A stretch of DNA of 64,000 nucleotides from Actinocorallia herbida (lineage in GTDB: Bacteria; Actinomycetota; Actinomycetes; Streptosporangiales; Streptosporangiaceae): the NCBI RefSeq assembly GCF_003751225.1, contig NZ_RJKE01000001.1, positions 3,658,001 through 3,722,000 on the forward strand, written 5' to 3'. Position numbers and translations under genes: made by a program. Within the stretch, counting starts at the first letter, position 1; every line of letters starts with the position of its first letter. The notes beneath the pieces were generated by a model. It did no database searches, was not told the origin of the DNA, and saw nothing but the letters and a program-made list of their open reading frames with translations. This document shows positions 33,256 to 41,100 of the stretch, piece after piece.

Positions 33256-34464
33256 ATGGCGTTCACCTGGTTCGTCTCGGTCGACGACCATCTCATCGAG
33301 CCCGCGCGGCTCTGGCAGGAGCGCGTCCCGCAGCGGTTGCGCGAGGCCGCGCCCAGGATCGTGCGCGAAGGCGACGCGGAGTTCTGGGTCTACGAGGACC
33401 GTCAGATCGTCACCACAGGACTCAACGCGGTCGCCGGCAAGAAGCGCGAGGAGTTCTCGCCGGAGCCCATCACCTATGACGAGATGCGGCCCGGGTGCTA
33501 CGACCCGGCCGCCCGCGTCGCCGACATGGACCAGGGTCACGTCCTGTCGTCCATGCTCTTCCCGTCGTTCCCGCGCTACTGCGGCCAGGTCTTCCACGAG
33601 GCCAAGGACAAGGAGCTCGCGCTGCACTGCGTGCGCGCGTGGAACGACTTCATCCTCGAGGAGTTCGCCGCGGCCTACCCGGGCCGCTTCATCCCGATGA
33701 TGATCATCCCGTTGTGGGATCCGGTCCTGGCGGCGGCCGAGATCGAGCGGACGGCGGGGCTGGGCGCGAAGTCGATCGCCTTCTCGGAGAACCCGACCAA
33801 GCTCGGCCTGCCGTCCATCCACACCGGCCACTGGGACCCGGTGTGGCGGGCCTGCCACGAGACGGGCCAGGTCGTGTCGATGCACGTCGGCTCGTCGTCG
33901 AACCTCCTGCGCACCTCCGACGACATGCCGACGCTCGCGTTCTTCGCGTACTCGGCCGCCGTCAACCAGGCGGGCACCCTGCTCGACTGGCTGTTCAGCG
34001 GGAACTTCCAGCGGTTCGGCAACCTCAGGATCGCCCTGTCCGAAGGCTCGATCGGCTGGATCCCGTACTTCCTGGAGCGGGCCGAGCAGGTCATCGACAA
34101 GCAGAAGTACTGGGCGTCGGAGTTCGACATCGACATGAACGCCGCGCACGAGCGCGGCGAGTCCAAGGGCGCCGCGAGCTTCGACCTGAACACCGACATC
34201 CGCCGGCTGTTCAAGGACCACGTCTTCGGCACCTTCATCGAGGACCAGGCGGGCCTGCGCCTCCTGGACATCATCGGCGAGGACAACGTCATGCTGGAGT
34301 GCGACTACCCGCACTCCGACTCCACCTGGCCCGACACCGTCGCCCAGGCCAACAAGTGGCTCGGCCACCTCCCCGAGGACGTCCAGCACAAGATCACCGT
34401 CGGCAACGCCGCCCGCGTCTACGACTTCACCCCCGCGGACCCGGCGACCATCGCCGTCCCCTGA
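33256..34464 (+). CDS. Amidohydrolase (ACMSD-like superfamily)
   Basis: 402 aa from ATG 33256, chosen for GGAG 9 nt upstream; GTG 33220 and ATG 33238 are in frame but lie in the operator. Metal ligands: SVDDHLIEP at the N-terminus, VSMHVGSSS in the middle, MLECDYPHSDSTWP at the C-terminus. Most similar in layout to the amidohydrolase at 16361 (both share the DHLIEP/SHIIEP start and the IPMMI-P-W segment). Probably hydrolyses or decarboxylates an intermediate of the pathway. A duplicate of its 3' end lies at 35399-35447. Confidence 0.88.
   Translation: MAFTWFVSVDDHLIEPARLWQERVPQRLREAAPRIVREGDAEFWVYEDRQIVTTGLNAVAGKKREEFSPEPITYDEMRPGCYDPAARVADMDQGHVLSSMLFPSFPRYCGQVFHEAKDKELALHCVRAWNDFILEEFAAAYPGRFIPMMIIPLWDPVLAAAEIERTAGLGAKSIAFSENPTKLGLPSIHTGHWDPVWRACHETGQVVSMHVGSSSNLLRTSDDMPTLAFFAYSAAVNQAGTLLDWLFSGNFQRFGNLRIALSEGSIGWIPYFLERAEQVIDKQKYWASEFDIDMNAAHERGESKGAASFDLNTDIRRLFKDHVFGTFIEDQAGLRLLDIIGEDNVMLECDYPHSDSTWPDTVAQANKWLGHLPEDVQHKITVGNAARVYDFTPADPATIAVP
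34407..34464 (+). repeat. 3' end of amidohydrolase, left copy of direct repeat
   Basis: These last 58 nt of the amidohydrolase gene recur at 35399-35447 with one substitution and a 9-nt in-frame deletion. The two copies bracket the orphan membrane-protein gene. Confidence 0.8.
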
Positions 34465-34477
34465 CAGCCCCCGATCG

Positions 34478-34505
34478 CCCCCGGACCGGTGATCCGGTCC
34501 GGGGG
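34478..34505 (+). terminator. Terminator hairpin of the amidohydrolase
   Basis: CCCCCGGACCGG, loop TGAT, CCGGTCCGGGGG: a perfect 12-bp stem 14 nt after the stop codon. Confidence 0.7.
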
Positions 34506-34669
34506 CCGGATCCCGCCGCCTGCGCTCGGTGGACGCCGAGCCGGCCACAGCCCTTTCACGCTCCCGGCCCGGGCACCGCGCGGAAGAGCGGGGAACCCGA
34601 GGGGCCGGCGGGCGCGTCTCAGGAGTGGTGATCCCTCGGCCGGGATCCCGTGCTGCGGAGGATGCTGCC

Positions 34670-35398
34670 TTGACATCGGCGCTCGCGCTCAACCTGCTGT
34701 CCTCGCTGCTGGCGTTCCTCATAGGGGCGGCGACGCGGGAGGTGTACCAGCGGCGCAAGGCGCTCGGGCCCGCGCGGCGCGTCTGGAGATGGAGGGGGAG
34801 CGAGACCGTCGTCGTCCAGTCCGACGGGCCGGGGAGCGGCACACCGCTGCCGACCCTGTACCAGGGCGACGCGGCCGCCTCCGACGCCGTCGCCCGGTAC
34901 CTGCGCGACGGACTGCACGTGCCGTCGGTCCGCACCATCCGCGCCTCGGAGTTCTCGCGCTGCCGCGACGAGCAGTGCGACCTCGTCGTCGTCGGCGGGC
35001 CGAACGCCAACGAGCTCTACCTGGCCCTCGACGAGCTCGTGGAGTTCCCGTACGAGTTCGCGCTCTACCCCGACCGCGCCGATCTCATCCGGCGCTCCGA
35101 CGGCATGCTCCTGCGTCAGGAGGTGGAACAGGGCAGGACCGTCCGCGACTTCGCCTGCATCAGTCTCATGGCAAGCCCGTACGCCCCTGGCCGCGGCCTC
35201 GTCGTCCTGGCCGGCTGCGGCACGTGGGGCACGCTCGCGGCCTCCCGCCTGGTCACCGACCCCGGTATCGCCCGCCTTGCGGCGCTGCGGCCCTCCGCGC
35301 CTGCCTTCACCGTGGTCATCGAGATCGAGATCATCGACGGCCTGGCCACCCACGCCCGTTTCGTCGACCAGCTCGCCTGGACCCCGCGCACGCCCTGA
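34670..35398 (+). CDS. Orphan N-terminally anchored protein of unknown function
   Basis: 242 aa from TTG 34670, chosen for GGAGG 8 nt upstream; GTG codons at 34625 and 34628 are in frame but lack a ribosome site. Residues about 3-22 form one membrane helix ([18 protein letters not shown]), followed by basic residues, so the rest is probably cytosolic. Soluble part: [17 protein letters not shown], then [36 protein letters not shown]. The pattern of a GGP-x-N loop followed by P-x-APGR and AG-x-GTWGT recurs in unassigned actinobacterial proteins as I recall, but no function is known to me. It has no visible tie to the catabolic genes. Confidence 0.65.
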   Translation: MTSALALNLLSSLLAFLIGAATREVYQRRKALGPARRVWRWRGSETVVVQSDGPGSGTPLPTLYQGDAAASDAVARYLRDGLHVPSVRTIRASEFSRCRDEQCDLVVVGGPNANELYLALDELVEFPYEFALYPDRADLIRRSDGMLLRQEVEQGRTVRDFACISLMASPYAPGRGLVVLAGCGTWGTLAASRLVTDPGIARLAALRPSAPAFTVVIEIEIIDGLATHARFVDQLAWTPRTP

Positions 35399-35447
35399 CG
35401 CCGCCCGCGTCCACGACTTCACCCCGGCGACCATCGCCGTCCCCTGA
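35399..35447 (+). pseudogene. Remnant: duplicated amidohydrolase 3' end
   Basis: Reads [15 protein letters not shown] and stop, against AARVYDFTPADPATIAVP at the end of the 33256 gene. 48 of 49 aligned nt are identical apart from a 9-nt deletion. It begins right at the stop codon of the orphan gene and has no start of its own. It is either a duplication made when the 0.93-kb segment between was inserted, or the last trace of a deleted tandem copy. Confidence 0.8.
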
Positions 35448-35456
35448 GAAACGCGC

Positions 35457-35486
35457 GAGCCCGCCGCAGCGCGGGGCGGCGGGCTC
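35457..35486. terminator. Bidirectional terminator hairpin
   Basis: GAGCCCGCCGC and GCGGCGGGCTC form a perfect 11-bp stem with an 8-nt loop between the plus-strand remnant and the minus-strand ferredoxin gene. Confidence 0.65.
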
Positions 35487-35500
35487 AGGTGTCTCCGGGG

Positions 35501-35689
35501 CTAGACGAGGGCGATGGCGCGCTCGGGGCAGTTGCGCTGGGCGCGACGGGCGAGCTCGGCGTGTTCGGCGGGGACCTCGGCGGTGAGGGCCTGGCCGTGG
35601 CCTTCCTCGTCGAGGCCGAACACCTCGGGTGAGATCTCCCAGCAGCGCGCGTGGCCCTGGCAGCGGTCGGGATCGACGACGGCCTTCAT
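35501..35689 (-). CDS. 3Fe-4S type ferredoxin (P450 electron donor)
   Basis: 62 aa from ATG 35689 with a strong AGGAGGAG upstream. Three cluster cysteines in the pattern C-x5-C (CQGHARC) and a later C-P (NCPERAI); the fourth position is His, as in the ferredoxins that serve bacterial P450s. It is the downstream partner of the SDR at 35722-36564; no P450 is adjacent, so it may serve the P450 at 10986 or act with the Rieske enzyme. Paralogue: 48172-48372. Confidence 0.88.
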   Translation of the reverse strand: MKAVVDPDRCQGHARCWEISPEVFGLDEEGHGQALTAEVPAEHAELARRAQRNCPERAIALV

Positions 35690-35721
35690 GCTTTCTCCTC
35701 CTGGGTGGGGTGGGGTGGGGT

Positions 35722-36564
35722 TCAGAACGTCGCGGACAGGGCCCAGGGGCCTTCGGTGAACGGGCGGCCCAGGACGTCCATGCTGTAGGCGATCCGCCCG
35801 GTGACGGCGCCGGGCGCGGCCCCGCACAGGACGAGCGCGGCGGCGGCCATCGCGTCGTCGTCCTCGACGGGGGCGTTGTCGGGCGTGTGCGGGGAGACCA
35901 CCGCGACGCCGGGGGTCATCACCAGCCCGGAGGTGCCGAGCGCGTTGACGCTGACGCCGGTGCCGTGCACCTCGGCGGCGAGGCCCGTGGTGAGGCGATC
36001 GAGCGCCGCCTTGCACATCCCGTACGGGGTGCAGCCGTCCGCCGCCCACTCGGGGTAGGGCGGGCCGACCGGGTGCCGCGCCTGCTTGGAGGTGATGTTC
36101 AGGATCCAGCCCCGCTCGCGCTCGATCATCCCCGGCACGGCGAGCTGGCAGAGCCGGAACGGGGTGTGCACCATCATCTGGAACATCAGCCCGTATCGCC
36201 TGGTCCGGACGTCGAGCGCGGGCCCGTAGAAGTTCACGCCCGCGTTGTTCACCAGCGTGTCGACCGGGCCGAGCGCCGCTTCGGCGCGGACGACGACCGT
36301 CTCGACCTCCTCCGGCCGGGTGAGGTCGGCGCGGATCGCGGCGACCGTGCCGCCCTTGGCCCGGATGCCCTCCATGACCTCCTCCAGCGAACCCGGCAGC
36401 GCCGACTCGCCGGGCACGGCGGTGCGCGCCACGAGCGCGACCGCGGCGCCTTCGGCGGCCATGCCCTCGGCGATGTACCGCCCGATGCCGCGGCTCGCGC
36501 CGGTGACGATCGCGACGCGGCCCTCCATCGATCCTGACTGTCCCGATCCCGCAGACGTTCCCAC
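35722..36564 (-). CDS. Short-chain dehydrogenase/reductase (SDR)
   Basis: 280 aa from GTG 36564; ATG 36528 is an alternative. TGASRGIGR cofactor loop, NNAGVNF, a long insertion around PGESALPGSLEEV, Tyr-x3-Lys in YGMCK. The serine region reads NITSKQARHP. The C-terminal half is unusual (TSGLVMTPGVAVVSPHTPD), so the substrate pocket differs from the other three SDRs here. Transcribed with the ferredoxin gene (33 bp apart). Divergent from the D-aminoacylase-like gene at 36719 with operator sites F and G between. Confidence 0.85.
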   Translation of the reverse strand: MGTSAGSGQSGSMEGRVAIVTGASRGIGRYIAEGMAAEGAAVALVARTAVPGESALPGSLEEVMEGIRAKGGTVAAIRADLTRPEEVETVVVRAEAALGPVDTLVNNAGVNFYGPALDVRTRRYGLMFQMMVHTPFRLCQLAVPGMIERERGWILNITSKQARHPVGPPYPEWAADGCTPYGMCKAALDRLTTGLAAEVHGTGVSVNALGTSGLVMTPGVAVVSPHTPDNAPVEDDDAMAAAALVLCGAAPGAVTGRIAYSMDVLGRPFTEGPWALSATF

Positions 36565-36624
36565 TGGACGAACTCCCGAGGTGAGCCGGAGGGCCGTATC
36601 CGGCCCCCGGAGATCCAGCCTAGC

Positions 36625-36650
36625 AAAGTGAGTGCATACTTTCTTATTCT
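36625..36650. promoter_or_regulatory. Regulon operator, site F, with -10 element
   Basis: AAAGTGAGTGCATACTTTCT followed by TATTCT. GTGAG to TAT spacing is the same 12 nt as in sites D, E, G and K. It is 48 bp from site G in the divergent SDR / amidohydrolase promoter region. Confidence 0.6.
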
Positions 36651-36672
36651 CGCATCGTGCGGCACGCTAGGG

Positions 36673-36698
36673 TAAGTGAGTACCCGCTTTTTTATGGC
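36673..36698. promoter_or_regulatory. Regulon operator, site G, with -10 element
   Basis: TAAGTGAGTACCCGCTTTTT followed by TATGGC, 20 bp before the D-aminoacylase-like gene start. With site F it makes the only double-operator region in the window. Confidence 0.6.
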
Positions 36699-36718
36699 GC
36701 AAGCCGAGAGGGGCAGCC

Positions 36719-38425
36719 ATGCACGACATCGTCATCCGCGGCGGCGACGTGGTCGACGGGAGCGGCGCGCCGCCACGCCGCGCCGACATCGCCGTCGACG
36801 GCGACCGCATCACCGAGGTCGGCGCGGGCATCGGCCGGGGCAGGCGGGAGATCGACGCCGACGGCGCCCTGGTGACGCCCGGCTTCATCGACGTGCACAC
36901 CCATCTCGACGCGCAGCTCTTCTGGGACGCCGCGGCCACCCCTTCCTGTTACCACGGCGTCTCGACCGTCGTCATGGGCAACTGCGGCGTGACCTTCGCG
37001 CCGGTCCGCCCCGGGCAGGAGGGCTACCTCGCGGCGATGATGGAGTCCGTCGAGGACATCCCCGCCGACACCATCATGGCCGGGCTCGACTGGGGCTGGG
37101 AGAGCTACGGCGACTACCTCAAGGCCCTCGGGCGGCGTCCCCTGGGCGTCAACGCGGGCGGCCTCGTCGGGCACTGCGCGCTGCGCACGTACGTCATGGG
37201 GGAGCGCAGCCTGGAGCAGGCCCCGGCCACCGCCGACGACATCGCCGCGATGGCCGCGCTCGTCGGCGAGGCCGTGGAGGCGGGCGCCCTGGGCTTCTCC
37301 ACCTCACGCACCTTCATGCACACCGTCCCCGACGGCCGCCCCGTCCCCGGCACCTACGCCCTCCCCGACGAGCTCGCGGCCATCGCGGGCGCGATGGCCG
37401 CACGAGGCAGGGGCACCTTCCAGGTCGTGCCGCGCATCGGCGAACGCGACGGCGCGACCCGGCAGAACTCCGTCGCCGAGATGGCCTGGATGGAAGAGGT
37501 CAGCCGCGCCTCGGGCCGCCCGTTCGCCTTCTCCATCATGCAGAGCGACCGCCGCCCCGGCCTCTGGTCCTGGGTCATGGACGCCACGGCCGAGGCCCGC
37601 TCCCGGGGCGCCGACCTCCGTCCCATGACGGCGGTCCGGGGCAGCGCCATCGTCTACGGTCTCGTCAGCCGCACCCCCTACGACACCCTGCCTTCGTGGT
37701 CCGAGCTGATGGCGCGCCCGATCCCCGAGCGCCTGTCCGCCCTCGAGGACGGGTCCTTGCGCGCCCGGCTGATCGAGGAGGCCGACCGCCCGGCGGATCT
37801 CAAGGGCCCCCTCGCGCCCAAGGACCCGTCGAAGATCTACCTCATGCCCCCCGGCACCGCGCGCTACGACGTCAGCCCGTCGAACAGCCTCGCCGCCGAG
37901 GCCGCCCGCCGCGGCCTGACCCCGCCGGCGGCCTTCCTCGCCTACCTCCGCGAGACCGACGGCGCCGGCCTCCTCTACTACCCCGTCCTCAACCAGGACC
38001 TCGACGCGGTGGCCGCCATGATCACCAACCCCGACGTCGTCCTCGGCGTCGCCGACGCGGGCGCGCACGTCGCCCTCACCATGGACGCCGGCAACACCAC
38101 ATACTTCCTCACCCACTGGATCCGCGACCGGGGTCTTCTCGACATCGGACCGGCCATCAAGCGCCTCACCTCCGACGCCGCCGACCTCTGGCACATCCCC
38201 GACCGCGGAATCCTGGCCCCGGGCATGCACGCCGACGTCAACGTCCTGGACCTCGCCTCCCTGGAACTCCACACCCCGGAGATGCTCACCGACTTCCCCC
38301 TCTCCGCCCCCCGGTTCACCCAGCGCGCCCGCGGCTACGTGCACACCCTCGTCAACGGCGAAGCGCTCATCGAGCAGGACGAACTCACCGGCGCCCTCCC
38401 AGGCCGGCTCGTCACCCCCGCCTGA
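36719..38425 (+). CDS. Amidohydrolase, N-acyl-D-amino-acid deacylase family
   Basis: 568 aa from ATG 36719 with GAGGGGC upstream. Paralogue of the 9316 gene: GFIDVHTHLDAQLFWD with H-x-H, GVSTVVMGNCGVTFAP, GALGFSTSRTF, LGVADAGAHVALTMD near the C-terminus, and the final GILAPGMHADVNVLD. Slightly longer in the middle. Probably a zinc amidohydrolase acting on an amide, lactam or cyclic ester. The presence of two such paralogues, each behind an AGTGAG operator, suggests both belong to one catabolic programme. Confidence 0.88.
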   Translation: MHDIVIRGGDVVDGSGAPPRRADIAVDGDRITEVGAGIGRGRREIDADGALVTPGFIDVHTHLDAQLFWDAAATPSCYHGVSTVVMGNCGVTFAPVRPGQEGYLAAMMESVEDIPADTIMAGLDWGWESYGDYLKALGRRPLGVNAGGLVGHCALRTYVMGERSLEQAPATADDIAAMAALVGEAVEAGALGFSTSRTFMHTVPDGRPVPGTYALPDELAAIAGAMAARGRGTFQVVPRIGERDGATRQNSVAEMAWMEEVSRASGRPFAFSIMQSDRRPGLWSWVMDATAEARSRGADLRPMTAVRGSAIVYGLVSRTPYDTLPSWSELMARPIPERLSALEDGSLRARLIEEADRPADLKGPLAPKDPSKIYLMPPGTARYDVSPSNSLAAEAARRGLTPPAAFLAYLRETDGAGLLYYPVLNQDLDAVAAMITNPDVVLGVADAGAHVALTMDAGNTTYFLTHWIRDRGLLDIGPAIKRLTSDAADLWHIPDRGILAPGMHADVNVLDLASLELHTPEMLTDFPLSAPRFTQRARGYVHTLVNGEALIEQDELTGALPGRLVTPA

Positions 38426-38659
38426 CGCCGCCCGGCCGAGCCGGGAAGGCCCGGTCCAAGGAGGGGACCTGAAGATCATTTACGGTCGTGCGGGATTCCG
38501 CGGAGCCGAAGAAAGAAAGCACCAGGGGTGTCGGTACGACAGTGCCGCCGGTTCCCAGCGAGTGATCCAGGATGCCGCGCCAACACGCGGGGCCGAGGCC
38601 CCGGCCGAGGCGGGCGCCCTCGAGGACCGAGGGCGGCGGCTTCCTGGACAGGGGGATCG

Positions 38660-40690
38660 ATGGGCCTTGCGGTGTCCGTGCGACGCCTCGTGCGGAAGGC
38701 GGCCTCGGCCGTCGGCCGCCCGGGCGGGCGGCATACGAAAGTCGGGACGCGAGCGTCGAACGGCGGCCGAAGGGGGCGGTCGACGCGGCTGCTCACGGTC
38801 TGCGCGGCGGCGACCGCGGTCATCCTGCTCGCGCCGGACGCCGCGATGGCCGGCCTGAACCCGGTCGGCCAGGCCGCGCAGGGGCGGGACCTGCTGACCG
38901 AGGCGACGATCACGGGCACCGGAGCGGGGACCGCGGTCCCGGGCTTCATCGCCCCGGTCGGCTTCGATCCGCTCGCCGGCTACCCTGCGACGATCCCCAC
39001 CGGCTCCACGGCGCACAACGCGAGCTTCGCCGGGCTCATCCGGATCGCCGATCCCGTCTCCGGACGGACGGGCCTGACGTACTGCATCGACCTGGAGACC
39101 GACACCCAGATCGGGGTCAACTACGAGCTCGGCGACTGGACCGAGGCGAACGTCCCGAACCTCGGTTATGTCGAGTACATCCTGCTGCACTACTTCCCGA
39201 CGACCGGAGAACCCGCGTCGGCGGCGAATGACAACATCAGGGCCGCGGCCGTGCAGGCGGCGATCTGGTACTTCAGCGACAGGTTCCTCGTCGCGACCAC
39301 GAGCACCGCGGTGCTCGCGCTGGTCCAGCAGATCGTCTCGGACGCGCTGGCGAACGGGCCGAGCCCCGAGCCGGTCGAGCCCGAGCTCGAGGTCATGCCG
39401 GAGACGATGGACGCGCCGTCGACCGGCGAGATCGTCGGCCCGTTCCGGGTGTCGGGCACCGTCACGGGCATCCTGCGGACCAACGGGGTCGCGGTGTTCA
39501 CCGACGCGGAGGGCCGGAACGCGCTCGTCGACGGCGCCGAGGTGGCGCCCGGGACCTCGTTGTGGGCGCGCAGCGCGTCGGCGACGAGCCCGCCGGGATT
39601 CGTCCTGGAACGGGTCTCGACGATCCTGACCGGGACCGTCCTGCTCTACGACGGGACGAATCCCGATCTCGAGGAGGCCCAGAAGCTCATCCTCGCCCAG
39701 CAGGCCGAACTCGTCGTCCGCGCGGGCGCCGAGCTCAACCGGTTCGCCGCGGGCGCCCTCGAGCTGACCAAGACGATCGCGGGCGCCGCCGCCGGGCTCC
39801 AGGGCAGGGTGGTCGTGCGGATCGAGTGCGTCGACGAGGCGGGCGGCCGCGACCGGAGCTTCACCGCGGTCTTCCCGCGCCGTGCGTCCGCCGGGTCCCA
39901 CCCGCGGACGTTCAGCGGCATCCCGGCGGGGAGCGCCTGCACCGTCACCGAGACGGCCACGGGCGACAACGCGCTCGTCGACATCGTCGGCGACCCGGAG
40001 ATCGAGCCGGTGACCGTCACCATCGTGGCGAACGAGACGGCGGAGGTCTCCGTCACCGACACCTACGCGCGCGCGACGGGCGATCTGGAGGTCGTCAAGA
40101 AGATCTCAGGTCCGGGCGCGGGCCGCCAGGGCGCGATCGTCCTCGCGCTGGACTGCACCGCCGACGGGTTCGACCGGACCTTCACGATCCCCGCGGGCAC
40201 CCCCGCCGGGATCCACCGCCAGCCCGTCGTCACCGGCATCCCGACGCGGACCCGCTGCCGGGTGCGGGAGACCGAGACCGGCGAGAACGCGGACGTCGAA
40301 TCCGTTGGACGGCCGCGGATCCACCCGCGCACCGTGGAGATCCGGGAGAAGGGCACGAACCGGATCGTCGTCGAGGACCGGTACGTGAAGCGCCACCGCG
40401 ACGGTCACCGCGACCACGAGGACGACTGGTTCGACCGGCTCGCGTTCGACAGGTTCGTGTTCGGCCACCGGGACTCCGACCACGGGCACCGCGGCGGCCA
40501 TCAGCACGTCAGGCACAAGCACGGCGAGCACTGTGGCCACAAGAACTTCAGGCGCCACGGGCACCGCGGGCACCACAGGTTCGGCAGGCACCCCAGGTTC
40601 GGCGAGCGCACCCGGTTCGGTGCGCGCCGCGAGCGCTTCGCGCACCGCGACCACCGCAGGTTCGGCAGGCACCTCAGGTACGAGCGCTGA
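38660..40690 (+). CDS. Thioester-domain (TQXA-type) surface protein with two DUF5979-like repeats and a His/Arg-rich tail
   Basis: 676 aa from ATG 38660 (GGGGG upstream); an open frame from 38528 is less likely. Long basic n-region, then the signal hydrophobic core LLTVCAAATAVILLAPDAAMA (about 44-64). Thioester domain: TYCIDLETDTQ with Cys142 and VQAAIWYF with Gln199, the pair that forms a covalent-binding thioester in bacterial adhesins. Two homologous beta-sandwich repeats start at ALELTKTIAG (367) and LEVVKKISGP (476), DUF5979-like. No LPXTG, membrane anchor or S-layer domain; instead residues 578-676 hold 20 His with many Arg and GHR/RFG repeats. GC3 stays high through the tail, so it is real coding sequence. 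Confidence 0.82.
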   Translation: MGLAVSVRRLVRKAASAVGRPGGRHTKVGTRASNGGRRGRSTRLLTVCAAATAVILLAPDAAMAGLNPVGQAAQGRDLLTEATITGTGAGTAVPGFIAPVGFDPLAGYPATIPTGSTAHNASFAGLIRIADPVSGRTGLTYCIDLETDTQIGVNYELGDWTEANVPNLGYVEYILLHYFPTTGEPASAANDNIRAAAVQAAIWYFSDRFLVATTSTAVLALVQQIVSDALANGPSPEPVEPELEVMPETMDAPSTGEIVGPFRVSGTVTGILRTNGVAVFTDAEGRNALVDGAEVAPGTSLWARSASATSPPGFVLERVSTILTGTVLLYDGTNPDLEEAQKLILAQQAELVVRAGAELNRFAAGALELTKTIAGAAAGLQGRVVVRIECVDEAGGRDRSFTAVFPRRASAGSHPRTFSGIPAGSACTVTETATGDNALVDIVGDPEIEPVTVTIVANETAEVSVTDTYARATGDLEVVKKISGPGAGRQGAIVLALDCTADGFDRTFTIPAGTPAGIHRQPVVTGIPTRTRCRVRETETGENADVESVGRPRIHPRTVEIREKGTNRIVVEDRYVKRHRDGHRDHEDDWFDRLAFDRFVFGHRDSDHGHRGGHQHVRHKHGEHCGHKNFRRHGHRGHHRFGRHPRFGERTRFGARRERFAHRDHRRFGRHLRYER

Positions 40691-40712
40691 CGTAGGCCCG
40701 GCCGGGCCTACG
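40691..40712 (+). terminator. Perfect palindrome after the surface-protein gene
   Basis: CGTAGGCCCGG with CCGGGCCTACG, a 22-bp perfect palindrome directly after the stop codon; likely transcription end. Confidence 0.5.
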
Positions 40713-41100
40713 GCGGAGTGTTCGAGGGCGCGTCCCTGACGGGGCGCGCCCTCGGCGCGCGTGAGGGGGCGGGCGATGCCGACCCGCGCCGGGCCGGGGT
40801 TCCAGCAGCCGCCGCTGAGCAGCGCGGTGACGGCCGAGGTTTCGACCTCGGCGGTGAGCCGGGAGAGGCGTTCACCGAAGGTCTCCTCGCCGGCGGCGTC
40901 GGCGAGCCCGAGCCGCCGGGCGAACGCGCCGGGATCGGCCTTGGGCGCCGCGAGATCCCCCTGAGGGTCCCGCGTCCGCGCGGACGGGCACCCGACGGTC
41001 GCGAGCCCGGAGAACTCCAGCAGACGGGTACGGTTCGGCCTGGCCCCCGAGGAAAGCACGCCGAAGCCCGGGGCCGCGCAGGTTCGGGGATCTCCGGACG
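40713..41100. other. Intergenic region with coding-like minus-strand sequence
   Basis: About 390 bp. Near the left end is another hairpin (40724-40753: GAGGGCGCG / CGCGCCCTC with an inner CCC/GGG). Across 40760-41040 the minus strand reads in one frame as plausible protein, e.g. DPGAFARRLGLADAAGEETF and SRLTAEVETSAVTALLSGG, with high GC3, but no start codon with a ribosome site and no stop before the surface-protein gene. Possibly a decayed gene. Confidence 0.4.
40724..40753. terminator. Second hairpin after the surface-protein gene
   Basis: GAGGGCGCG-T-CCC, loop TGAC, GGG-G-CGCGCCCTC; a 13-bp stem with one G-T pair. Together with the preceding palindrome it makes a strong double terminator. 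Confidence 0.55.

Noticed and set aside
34407-35447. Insertion sequence or integrative element around the orphan gene
   Set aside because: Direct repeats are present, but no transposase or integrase and no terminal inverted repeats; reported only as a duplication scar.
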